Source: Tepidisphaeraceae bacterium (GTDB lineage: Bacteria; Planctomycetota; Phycisphaerae; Tepidisphaerales; Tepidisphaeraceae). From it: a DNA stretch of 37,042 nucleotides. Positions 8,676-17,837 of the stretch are shown in pieces. Each line of letters starts with the position of its first letter. The stretch's first letter is position 1. The translations under genes were made by a program, and so were the position numbers. The stretch lies in NCBI GenBank assembly GCA_025450555.1, contig JANWHF010000011.1, positions 1 to 37,042 on the forward strand, read 5' to 3'. The notes under the pieces are model-generated. The model was not told the DNA's origin, made no database searches, and saw only the letters and a list, made by a program, of their open reading frames with translations.

Positions 8676-9266
8676 ATTTACTCCTTTTCAAATGAGCCTG
8701 GCGCTCCCGGGAATCCTCCGGTTTTTTCGCAAAGAGCGGCTCGGGCCAAATCGCGAGCCAGTCGATTGTCAAGTCGGGTTCATTATGAGGACGTGGAGGC
8801 GCGGTGGCAGCGCCGTAAATCCTAAAGAAGCGGCGCAGGCGTCAAAGATCGCCTTGCTCGAGGATCAAATGGCGTTAGACATACCTGCTGGCCACGCTTA
8901 GAATTAGGCGCCAAAAGCAGCCGGGGCACCGGTGCATTGAAAACCGGCATAAGGTTTGTTGAATGGGTGGCATCCCGGCCGATAGTTCTGAAGGCGGGGA
9001 TCGAGAAATGACCTCCCGCACTCCGCGCCGTGGGGCGCCCTTTTGGCGCGACGATCGGCGGTTTCCTTCCTCAGATGGATCGCACCGCGCCGACCGCTGG
9101 CCGCTCTTTTGCAGTCCGTGTTCAGATCGCTGCGCACTGATCCTGCCGACGCTTGCGAATTTCGACATCGCGGAAGCTCCAGCGCGCGACATGCAATGAA
9201 ATTGCATTGGGCCTATAAAGCTAGCGATGCGTCGTGACAGGTGTCTGATAAGGCATGCGTACAATA

Positions 9267-9290
9267 GCGCGGCCGCTCGATTGGCCGCGC
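9267..9290 (+). promoter_or_regulatory. Stem-loop just upstream of the prkA ribosome-binding site
   Basis: GCGCGGCC (9267-9274) / GGCCGCGC (9283-9290), perfect 8-bp GC stem, 8-nt loop; GGAG at 9297-9300 and ATG at 9306. Confidence 0.5.
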
Positions 9291-9305
9291 GAAAATGGAG
9301 TAACA

Positions 9306-11375
9306 ATGGCTAAGTCCAACGCTCTGGTCAGCATCATCGATCGAAAGCTGGATCAAAGCCGCTTTCGTGAACAGCACTGGGAAGGAACCTTCTGGGATTA
9401 CCTGGAGATCGTCCACGAGAATCCTGCCGTGTCGCGCAATTCGTTCCAGCGCGTCTACGACATGGTGCTCAGCTATGGCTCTGAGCCGTTCATGCTTTTC
9501 AAGCAGGATTACACGCGTTACCACTTCTTCGCCGACCCGGTGGAGAACGGCGCGGATGCGATCTACGGCCTCGAACGGCCATTGATGCAGCTCGTCGATT
9601 TCTTCAAGTCGGCGGCGCAGGGTTATGGGACCGAGCGGCGAATTCTGCTGCTGCATGGTCCGGTGGGATCGAGCAAATCGACCATCGCCCGGTTGCTGAA
9701 GAAAGGGCTTGAATCCTATTCCAAGACCGAAGCCGGGCGGCTTTACACGTATTCATGGCGGCTCCCCCATCGGGTCAACAACGACGGCGGCGAGCATTTG
9801 GCGGACTGCCCGATGCACGAAGAGCCGCTCCTATTGATTCCGCGCGAAGCTCGGCCGGAAGTGCTGGATGCGGTTAACGAGAAATTGCCCGAGGGTCGGC
9901 GCGTGCGCCTATATGGCGAGCCATGCCCCTTCTGCCGGCGAATTCAGGCCGACTTGATGGACCAGTACGACGGCGACTGGAAAAAGGTGATGGATCATGT
10001 CCGCGTGAAGCGGCTGATCCTGTCTGAAAAAGATCGCCGCGGCATCGGCACGTTCCAACCTAAAGACGAGAAGAACCAGGATTCAACCGAGCTGACCGGC
10101 GACATCAACTATCGCAAGATCGCGGAATTCGGCTCCGATTCCGATCCGCGCGCGTTCAACTTCGATGGCGAGCTGAACATTGCCAATCGCGGTATTGTGG
10201 AATTCATCGAAGTGCTGAAGTTGGACGTGGCGTTTCTCTATGACCTCCTGGGCGCAAGCCAGGAGCACATGATCAAGCCCAAGAAGTTTGCCCAGACGCA
10301 TATTGACGAAGTCATCCTCGGCCACACCAATGAGCCGGAATACAAGAAGCTACAGAGCAATGAGATGATGGAGGCCTTCCGCGATCGAACCATCAAGATC
10401 GACGTGCCTTACAACATCAAGCTGGATGACGAGGTCAAGATCTATCTAAAAGACTTCGGCAATGACAAGATCAAGGGCATGCACATCGCGCCGCATACGA
10501 TCGAGGTGGCGGCGATGTGGGCCGTGCTGACGCGCCTGGCCGAGCCGAAGAAGGCGGGCATCACCAAGCTGCAAAAGCTCCAGCTTTACAACGGCAAGAG
10601 CATCCCCGGCTTCACCGAAGACAGCATCAAGGAGCTCAAAGAGGAAGCTCCGCGCGAAGGCATGCAGGGCATCAGCCCGCGCTACATCCAGGACAAGATT
10701 TCCAATGCCCTGGTCAGCCATCAGGCACAGATCGATAAGGCGATCAACCCCTTCATGGTGATGAACGAGCTGGAAGGCGGCCTCTCGCACCATTCGCTGA
10801 TCACCGATGAAGAGCTGAAAAAGGAATACAAGGAGCTGCTGGCGGTCGTGCGTGAAGAGTACGAAAACATCCTCAAAGGCGAGGTGCAGCGCGCCATCAG
10901 TGCCGACGAAGACGCAATCAAGCGGCTCGCGACCAACTACATCGAAAGCGTCCGGGCTTACACGCAGCACGAACGCGTGCGCAATCGCTACACAGGGCGC
11001 GACGATGAGCCGGATGAAAGGCTCATGCGTTCGATCGAGGAAAAAATCGATATCCCCGACAGCCGAAAGGACGATTTCCGTCAGGAGATTATGAATTACA
11101 TCGGCGCGCTGGCGCTGGATGGCAAGAAGTTTGAGTACAACACCAACGCCCGGCTGCTCAAGGCGCTGGAATTGAAGCTGTTTGAAGATCAGCGCGACAC
11201 GATCAAGCTGAAGAATCTGGTGTCGAGCGTTGTAGATGATGAAACGCAGCAGAAGATCGACGTGGTCAAACAACGTTTGATCAAATACTTCGGCTACAAC
11301 GAGACCAGCGCAACCGACGTGCTGAATTATGTGGCCAGCATCTTTGCCCGAGGCGACACCAAGCAGGATGAATAG
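9306..11375 (+). CDS. prkA: PrkA family serine protein kinase
   Basis: P-loop [22 protein letters not shown]; long PrkA-typical N-terminal and C-terminal regions; genomic neighbours yeaH and spoVR; GGAG RBS at the 9306 ATG. Confidence 0.96.
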   Translation: MAKSNALVSIIDRKLDQSRFREQHWEGTFWDYLEIVHENPAVSRNSFQRVYDMVLSYGSEPFMLFKQDYTRYHFFADPVENGADAIYGLERPLMQLVDFFKSAAQGYGTERRILLLHGPVGSSKSTIARLLKKGLESYSKTEAGRLYTYSWRLPHRVNNDGGEHLADCPMHEEPLLLIPREARPEVLDAVNEKLPEGRRVRLYGEPCPFCRRIQADLMDQYDGDWKKVMDHVRVKRLILSEKDRRGIGTFQPKDEKNQDSTELTGDINYRKIAEFGSDSDPRAFNFDGELNIANRGIVEFIEVLKLDVAFLYDLLGASQEHMIKPKKFAQTHIDEVILGHTNEPEYKKLQSNEMMEAFRDRTIKIDVPYNIKLDDEVKIYLKDFGNDKIKGMHIAPHTIEVAAMWAVLTRLAEPKKAGITKLQKLQLYNGKSIPGFTEDSIKELKEEAPREGMQGISPRYIQDKISNALVSHQAQIDKAINPFMVMNELEGGLSHHSLITDEELKKEYKELLAVVREEYENILKGEVQRAISADEDAIKRLATNYIESVRAYTQHERVRNRYTGRDDEPDERLMRSIEEKIDIPDSRKDDFRQEIMNYIGALALDGKKFEYNTNARLLKALELKLFEDQRDTIKLKNLVSSVVDDETQQKIDVVKQRLIKYFGYNETSATDVLNYVASIFARGDTKQDE

Positions 11376-11387
11376 CGGCGATCTGTT

Positions 11388-11672
11388 ATGAGCATGGCCC
11401 GCGCAACCCGGCGATCCGGATTGTCCTTAGCTTTGCTGGGGGTAGCCGGGTTGCTGTTTTTTTATGTGACCGATCCGCATTTCGGGCCAGTCGCATCGGC
11501 ATCGGCGGCTTCGCATCTGGATTGGCGCCACTGGCTTTTTGTGTTGCGTGGATCGCCGGACAATGTGGTGGAGGCGGCAAACCAATTGCTGGTCAGCACC
11601 ATCATTGGGTTGGCCGGATCGTTGGCGGTGCTGCTGACGGGGGTATGGCTAGTCACGCGCCGCTCGCCCTAA
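11388..11672 (+). CDS. Small predicted membrane protein (94 aa) inside the prkA operon
   Basis: Two hydrophobic stretches (LSLALLGVAGLLFFYV and LLVSTIIGLAGSLAVLLTGVWLV); 12 bp after the prkA stop and co-directional. Confidence 0.6.
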   Translation: MSMARATRRSGLSLALLGVAGLLFFYVTDPHFGPVASASAASHLDWRHWLFVLRGSPDNVVEAANQLLVSTIIGLAGSLAVLLTGVWLVTRRSP

Positions 11673-11728
11673 TGATCCGGAGTTGATGTTTTGGGAGATG
11701 CGAGCCGAGAGGTGGCTCGGAAGGTGCA

Positions 11729-12832
11729 ATGGTTCTCAAGATTGAAAAAGATCACCAGCGGTTCCGGCAGATCGTCAAGGGCCGCATTCGCGAAGACCTT
11801 CGGAAATTCCTCACCAAGGGTGAGCTCATCGGCAAAGAGGGCAAGCACCTGATTTCTATTCCGGTGCGCGGGATCGAACTGCCCCACTTCCGTTACGGCG
11901 ACAATTCCCAGGGAGTCGGCGCCGGCGACGGCAAGGAAGGTGATGTCGTCGGCAAAGGTCAGCCCGGCCAGGGGAAAAGCCAGGGCGGCACCGAGACCGG
12001 CCATCACATGATGGAAGTCGATCTGACGCTCGATGAGCTGGCCGACATTTTGGCCGAGGAACTGAAGCTTCCGCGGATCGAGCCGAAGGGGAAACATCGC
12101 ATTACGACCGTGCGCGAGCGCTATTCGAGCCTGCGACGCGTGGGGCCGGAATCGCTTCGCCATTTCAAGCGGTCGTTCAAGGAAGCCTTGAAACGGCAGA
12201 TCATGATCGGCGATTACGACCCGGATAATCCGGTGATCGTGCCGCAGAAAAAGGACATCCGCTATCGAAGCTGGAAGGAAGTTAAAAGCCCGCAGAGCAA
12301 CGCGGTCATCGTCTTCATGATGGACGTGTCCGGATCGATGGGCGAAGAGCAGAAGGAACTGGTCCGGCTCGAGAGCTTCTGGATCGATACCTGGCTGCGC
12401 AAGAATTACGAAGGCATCGAGAGCCGGTATATCGTGCATGATGTCAGCGCGAAGGAAGTGGACAAGCACACCTTCTATCACCTTCGCGAAGACGGCGGCA
12501 CAAAAATCAGCAGCGCGTTTCGCATCTGCAAACAGCTTCTCGACTCCCATTACAGCCCCGACGAGTGGAACATTTACCTCTTCCACTTCAGCGACGGCGA
12601 CAACAGCAGCGAAGCCGACTCGCGCGACTGCGTGAAGCTGCTCAAGGAACAGTTGCTTCCGCTATGCAATATGTTCGGCTACTGCCAGGTGGCCAGCGCC
12701 TACGGCTCAGGCAATTTCATCAACGTGCTGCACGAGCATCTGCGCAACCACGAAAAAGTGCTGACGAGCCGGGTGAATTCGAAGGATGATATTTACGATT
12801 CGATCAAGACGTTTTTTGGGAAAGGGCATTAG
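11729..12832 (+). CDS. yeaH: YeaH/YhbH family protein (DUF444, vWA-like)
   Basis: MVLKIEKDHQRFRQIVKGRIREDLRKFL N-terminus; VIVFMMDVSGSMGEEQKELVRLESFWIDTWLR MIDAS-type motif. Confidence 0.95.
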   Translation: MVLKIEKDHQRFRQIVKGRIREDLRKFLTKGELIGKEGKHLISIPVRGIELPHFRYGDNSQGVGAGDGKEGDVVGKGQPGQGKSQGGTETGHHMMEVDLTLDELADILAEELKLPRIEPKGKHRITTVRERYSSLRRVGPESLRHFKRSFKEALKRQIMIGDYDPDNPVIVPQKKDIRYRSWKEVKSPQSNAVIVFMMDVSGSMGEEQKELVRLESFWIDTWLRKNYEGIESRYIVHDVSAKEVDKHTFYHLREDGGTKISSAFRICKQLLDSHYSPDEWNIYLFHFSDGDNSSEADSRDCVKLLKEQLLPLCNMFGYCQVASAYGSGNFINVLHEHLRNHEKVLTSRVNSKDDIYDSIKTFFGKGH

Positions 12833-12884
12833 CCGTCGTTCGAAATGACGGAGCCGTTATTCACTGTCGTATTTACGCTCGATC

Positions 12885-13430
12885 ATGACTGCGCAAGCCA
12901 CCAAGCCGATCACCGCTGACAAATTATTCGATATGGGAAGCAGTGCGCGCATTGAGCTCATTCAGGGAGAGATTGTATCAATCAGTCCAACCGGCTTTGA
13001 GCATGGCCGAATCACGGCCAAGTTGGCACGCCTCATCGGTGCTTTCGTCGAGGAGCGGAAACTCGGTATCGTCGTTGCGGCTGAAACCGGGTTTCTGATC
13101 CGTCGGAATCCGGATTCCGTGCTTGCGCCGGACGTGGCCTTCGTGCAGGCCAGTCGTTACATGCCTACACAGAGATTCTTTGAAGGCGCGCCGGACCTGG
13201 CGATCGAAGTGATGTCGCCATCGGATACATGGTCGGAAGTTAGCGCCAAGGTCGAGATGTGGCTGGAAGCCGGCTGTCGTTCCTGCTGGGTGGTCGACCC
13301 GAAGTCAAAGACAACGACCATCTTCCATGGCGGTGATGATGTTCATCGCGCCCGAAGTGGGCAGAAGATCCAGGACGATCTGGTTCTTCAAGGAATAGCC
13401 ATCGAGGTCGATAGTATCTTTGCCGTCTGA
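12885..13430 (+). CDS. Uma2 family endonuclease-like protein (DUF820)
   Basis: ARIELIQGEIVSISPTGFEHG, LAPDVAFV, PDLAIEVMSPSDTWSEV, VEMWLEAGCRSCWVVDP are family signatures. Confidence 0.9.
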   Translation: MTAQATKPITADKLFDMGSSARIELIQGEIVSISPTGFEHGRITAKLARLIGAFVEERKLGIVVAAETGFLIRRNPDSVLAPDVAFVQASRYMPTQRFFEGAPDLAIEVMSPSDTWSEVSAKVEMWLEAGCRSCWVVDPKSKTTTIFHGGDDVHRARSGQKIQDDLVLQGIAIEVDSIFAV

Positions 13431-13442
13431 TAGCAGGAGTAG

Positions 13443-14981
13443 TTGAAAATGGCCTCTCATACGCTGGCCCCCTTCCCCGATGAGTTGCTGGCTGCAAAGA
13501 AGCAGATACGCGAGACGGCGCGCTCGTATGGCCTGGATTTTTTCCCGGTCATTTTCGAGATGTGCGATTACGAGCAGATGAACCAGATCGCGGCGTACGG
13601 CGGCTTCCCGCAGCGCTATCCGCACTGGCGGTTCGGGGCCGAGTACGAAGGCATTCGCAAGCGGCATCATTACGGCCTGGGGCGCATCTATGAGATGGTG
13701 ATCAACAACGATCCCTGCTATGCCTATTTGCAGGAATCCAATGCCCTGGTCGATCAGAAGCTGGTCATCGCGCATGTCTACGGCCACGCCGACTTTTTCA
13801 AGAACAATTACTGGTTCAGCAAGACCAATCGCAAAATGATGGACGAGATGGCCAACCATGCCACGCGCGTCCGCAAGCACATCGAAAAGCACGGGCAGGA
13901 AGCAGTCGAACGCTGGCTAGATGTGTGCCTCTCGATCGAACATTTGATCGATCCACACAGCATGTTCATGCAGCGCGGCCCGCATGATGCGCCGATCGTA
14001 CAGCCGCGGCGCGAGGAGCCGGACGTTCAGCGATTCAAGGCCAAGGATTATCTGGATCGGTGGATCAATCCGCCGGATGTGATGGAGGCCGAGGCGAAAA
14101 AGCGAAAGACGGAGAAGGAGAAGAATCGTCGGGCCACGCCCTCGCGCCCGACGCGAGATACTTTGCTCTATCTGCTGGAGCATGCCCATTTGGAAGACTG
14201 GCAGGCCGATTGTCTGTGGATCGTGCGCGAGGAGGCTTATTACTACGCGCCCCAGGGCATGACCAAAGTCATGAACGAAGGCTGGGCCTCATTCTGGCAC
14301 AGCACCTTGATGACCAAGCACTTCGTCGAGGCCAAGGAGATCGTCGATTATGCCGACCATCACAGCGGCACCGTCCACATGCCGCCTGGGAATTTCAATC
14401 CATACAAGATTGGCATTGAGCTGTTCCGCGACATCGAAGATCGCTGGAACAAGGGCAAATTTGGCAAGGAATATGAAGAGGCCAGTAACCTTGGCGAAAG
14501 AGAAAAGTGGGACAAGGGTCTTGGACTCGGACGGGAAAAGATCTTCGAAGTGCGCCGCGTCTATAACGACGTAAATTTCATCGACGAATTCATGACGCCG
14601 GAGTTCATCGAGAAGCACAAGTTTTATCAGTACGGCCGCGATCCCCACACTGGCCAGCTTCGCATCGTCAGCCGCGATCCGCAGCGCATCAAGCAGACGA
14701 TGCTTTACCATCTGACGAATATGGGTCAGCCCTTCATCTATGTCGTTGATGGTAATTACGCCAATCGCGGCGAGCTTTACCTGGCTCACAAACACAATGG
14801 TCTGGATATCGAGATCAAGACGGCCGTCGAAACGCTCAAAAATATTCACAGGGTCTGGCAGCGGCCGGTCCACCTGCAGGCGCGCATCGATGATGACATG
14901 ATCCTCTTCAGCTTTGCAGGCGACCAACCCAAGCAGCAGACCATTCACGATGATCTGCCCAAGCCGGCGCATCAGCTTTAG
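13443..14981 (+). CDS. spoVR: SpoVR family protein
   Basis: 512 aa; YGLDFFPVIFEMCDYEQMNQIAAYGGFPQRYPHWRFG and MNEGWASFWHSTLM are typical of SpoVR. Confidence 0.96.
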   Translation: MKMASHTLAPFPDELLAAKKQIRETARSYGLDFFPVIFEMCDYEQMNQIAAYGGFPQRYPHWRFGAEYEGIRKRHHYGLGRIYEMVINNDPCYAYLQESNALVDQKLVIAHVYGHADFFKNNYWFSKTNRKMMDEMANHATRVRKHIEKHGQEAVERWLDVCLSIEHLIDPHSMFMQRGPHDAPIVQPRREEPDVQRFKAKDYLDRWINPPDVMEAEAKKRKTEKEKNRRATPSRPTRDTLLYLLEHAHLEDWQADCLWIVREEAYYYAPQGMTKVMNEGWASFWHSTLMTKHFVEAKEIVDYADHHSGTVHMPPGNFNPYKIGIELFRDIEDRWNKGKFGKEYEEASNLGEREKWDKGLGLGREKIFEVRRVYNDVNFIDEFMTPEFIEKHKFYQYGRDPHTGQLRIVSRDPQRIKQTMLYHLTNMGQPFIYVVDGNYANRGELYLAHKHNGLDIEIKTAVETLKNIHRVWQRPVHLQARIDDDMILFSFAGDQPKQQTIHDDLPKPAHQL

Positions 14982-14990
14982 CTCGGGCTA

Positions 14991-17822
14991 TTAACGTTTT
15001 GCCATGAGCAGCGCGACGGGGAAGTGCGAGAACAGATCGGCAGCCAGGAGCCGGCCCTTTGATGGCGCAATCGATTGTCCAGTGAATTGATTCACCCAAT
15101 CCAATTGCCGATCGGTTGCCAGCGAAATCGCCGTGTCCTGCCAGACTTTTTCGCCCAGCGGAAGTTGCGCAAGGTCGGGCGTTAGTTGCGTGAAGAACCG
15201 CGGCACCGCAATCGCTGCCAATTCACTTCCTCTCGATCGGGCGAAGGCAAAAACGTGATTCTCTCCTCTGCCATTCGCGCTCAACGGGATGTACTGACCG
15301 GCAGAAAACAGGCCGGGGTATTTCGCTCGTAGCTGTAAGGTCCGCCATGTCACGAGGAGCTTGGCGGCGCCATCGCGCGCATTTTCAAGAAGTGCCTGCG
15401 CCGCAGCGGGCCACTGCTGATTCGGTTTGTCGAATTTGTTTTTGAGATGGCCGAGCATTTCCCGGCGAAGCCCATAATCGACGGGTCGGCGGTTGTCGGG
15501 ATCAACCAATGAAAAATCGAGGATTTCACTCCCCTGATAGGTGTCGGGCACACCCGGTGCGGCAAGTCGGATTAAAGTCTGCGACAATGAATTCAGCAGG
15601 CCAAAATACGCGATGTGCCGTTGAAAAGAGGTGAATTCACTTAAGAAAGCGCTGCTCATGTCCTGCGCCAGGATGCGCGCAACAAACTCGCGCACGGCTG
15701 ACTCAAACGGCTGATTCACATGCGTCCAGCTTGTGTGAACCTTCGCCTCGCGGAGGGCCTTTTCCATGTATTGCTGGACGCGGGCAATAAACTGCGCGTC
15801 TGGAGCAGTCCAGGATTGATCAACCGGCCAGACCGCGATCAAAGCCTGATAGATGAAATATTCCTCATTTGCATCCGGCGCAACAGTATCACCGATGCGC
15901 CGACGGTGAGGCTCATTCAGTCGGCTCCATCGGGCAACAGCACGCCGCCATTCTTCAGGAAGCTCTGAAAGTACATTGAGCCTCGCGCGACCATCTTCGC
16001 TGCGCTTGGTGTCATGGGTTGAGAGACACGAGAGTGCATATGGCCACAACTGCTGACGAGCGGAAAAAAATTCGTGCAATGCGTCAGGCGAAACTCCAAA
16101 CCGATCCGGCTCGCCTCCCACTTCATTGAGAGAAGCCAGGCGATTGAAAACATAGAATGTCGTGTCTTCGATGCCCTTGGCCGTTACTGGAGCCGTAAGC
16201 TGCTGAAATTTGCCGGCAAATTGAATCGCTGCATCACTGTCTGACGATTCGCGTTCGGCCGATAGCAGCGTATTACGGATGAAATGAAAGACTTCCGCCT
16301 CAATTTGCGGATTTCGTTCAATGGCTCTCCGGAGGGCCAAGTCGATGTATCGAACATCCATCTCGCTCGAACCATGCTGACTGATATACGAGCGATAGAC
16401 CGGGAAACAGGCGATGATCTCCCGCAGGCCATCGGTTAAACCGGCAAGCGTGAAATCCCGCGTGTTGCGGTCACTTTCGGCGATTTGATGGAGTCGGCCC
16501 GCGAGCATCCGCAACTCGCTGGCAAACGATGCCTGAAGGACCTGCCGCTTGTTGCGGTAGACGATGTCTCCATATGAGGTCGAGTCGCCGGTCCATTCGT
16601 GATAGAGACGTGAAAACAATTGCTCGTTGGCTCCATCGACATATAAGCCATTGAGCATGTTGAGAAAATCGTAGCCGCTGGTTCCGTGGATGCCCCAGTC
16701 ACGTGGCAGCGGCTCGCCCGCCGCCAGGATTTTTTCGGCGACGACGTAGAGGGGCCAGGCCGATTGATTAGCGCCGCCTTTCTCCATTGCCTCATCGCGA
16801 TAACCATCCAGCGCCCGCTGATCGAATTCTTCCCAATTGACATCCGCGAGTTCATTACGCTCCGCGCAAACCTTTTTGGCGATCTTCCGCAGATAAGCGC
16901 GCTGCAATCGGAGAAAATACTGATGAGGATCAAACAATCCGTCCGGATGGTCGATGCGGAGGCCGGCGATTTTTCCCTCTGCGAGCCAGCCGAGAATGCG
17001 CTCATGGAATTGCACGAAAACGTCCGGCCGTTCCATGCGCAACGCGGCCAGATCGTTGATATCGAAAAAGCGCCGGTAATTGATCTCATTAGATGCGACC
17101 CGCCAGTAGGCAAGGCGGTAATGCTGCTCCTCGAGCAATTCGTGCAGGGCATCAAAGCTTGAAGGATCGCCTGGGGTTCCATTCAGGCTGGCGAGGGCCT
17201 GATCGGTCGAAGTCTTCTCATACGACTGCGGCGCAACGGGAAATCGACGATCGTAGTAGCAAATGAAGAACTTCCCCTGCTCATGTTTCAGTTGAAGCTG
17301 TCCTTGCTCAAGCACCGTGCCATATGGCTGCCCGAGCAGGGGTAAGAGAACCTTGTCGCGCAGTTCCGGTCGATCAGGCTGCCACCAGGTGATGTCAAAA
17401 AAATTGCTGTAATTTGAAGCGGTACCGTTCTCCAGTACATCGTTCCACCAGGGATTGTCGTTGGTCGCGACGCCCAGATGATTGGGCACTGTGTCGAGGA
17501 TCTGCCCCATGCCGTGCTGCTTGAGCGCATCGACAAACTCAGCGTAATCCTGCTCGCTTCCGATTTCCGGATTCAGCTTTGTCGGATCGACCCCGTCGTA
17601 GCCATGCAGGCTGCCGGCGCGCGCCTTCATGTAGGGCGATGCGTAAACGTGGGTGATACCAAGATCGTGCAAATATGGAATGATGGCGATCGCATCGCGG
17701 AAGGTGAAGCCGGCGTGAAATTGAAGCCGGTAGGTGGATTCGGGAAACTGCCGCTGCTCGGCAACCCGCTTGAGAACTTCTGCAATCAATTGGTCGAGGG
17801 CTGCCATAGAAAAAGGATCCAT
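14991..17822 (-). CDS. treY: Malto-oligosyltrehalose synthase
   Basis: ESTYRLQFHAGFTFRDAIAIIPYLHDLGITHVYASPYMKARAGSLHGYDGVDPTKLNPEIG; AGLRIDHPDGLFDP; TAPVTAKGIEDTTFYVFNRLASLNEVGG. True start may be 17807. Confidence 0.95.
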   Translation of the reverse strand: MDPFSMAALDQLIAEVLKRVAEQRQFPESTYRLQFHAGFTFRDAIAIIPYLHDLGITHVYASPYMKARAGSLHGYDGVDPTKLNPEIGSEQDYAEFVDALKQHGMGQILDTVPNHLGVATNDNPWWNDVLENGTASNYSNFFDITWWQPDRPELRDKVLLPLLGQPYGTVLEQGQLQLKHEQGKFFICYYDRRFPVAPQSYEKTSTDQALASLNGTPGDPSSFDALHELLEEQHYRLAYWRVASNEINYRRFFDINDLAALRMERPDVFVQFHERILGWLAEGKIAGLRIDHPDGLFDPHQYFLRLQRAYLRKIAKKVCAERNELADVNWEEFDQRALDGYRDEAMEKGGANQSAWPLYVVAEKILAAGEPLPRDWGIHGTSGYDFLNMLNGLYVDGANEQLFSRLYHEWTGDSTSYGDIVYRNKRQVLQASFASELRMLAGRLHQIAESDRNTRDFTLAGLTDGLREIIACFPVYRSYISQHGSSEMDVRYIDLALRRAIERNPQIEAEVFHFIRNTLLSAERESSDSDAAIQFAGKFQQLTAPVTAKGIEDTTFYVFNRLASLNEVGGEPDRFGVSPDALHEFFSARQQLWPYALSCLSTHDTKRSEDGRARLNVLSELPEEWRRAVARWSRLNEPHRRRIGDTVAPDANEEYFIYQALIAVWPVDQSWTAPDAQFIARVQQYMEKALREAKVHTSWTHVNQPFESAVREFVARILAQDMSSAFLSEFTSFQRHIAYFGLLNSLSQTLIRLAAPGVPDTYQGSEILDFSLVDPDNRRPVDYGLRREMLGHLKNKFDKPNQQWPAAAQALLENARDGAAKLLVTWRTLQLRAKYPGLFSAGQYIPLSANGRGENHVFAFARSRGSELAAIAVPRFFTQLTPDLAQLPLGEKVWQDTAISLATDRQLDWVNQFTGQSIAPSKGRLLAADLFSHFPVALLMAKR

Positions 17823-17837
17823 CCGGTCTGATCGCTG

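Noticed and set aside
10446-11273. Long antisense ORF (275 aa) inside prkA; similar ones at 11669-12586, 14289-14972 and 5835-6800
   Set aside because: Mirror frames of strongly recognised genes in GC-rich DNA; translations have no recognisable domains.
12885-13430. Uma2 gene as part of a defence island or restriction-modification system
   Set aside because: No methyltransferase, helicase, toxin-antitoxin or other defence gene nearby; neighbours are the stress operon.
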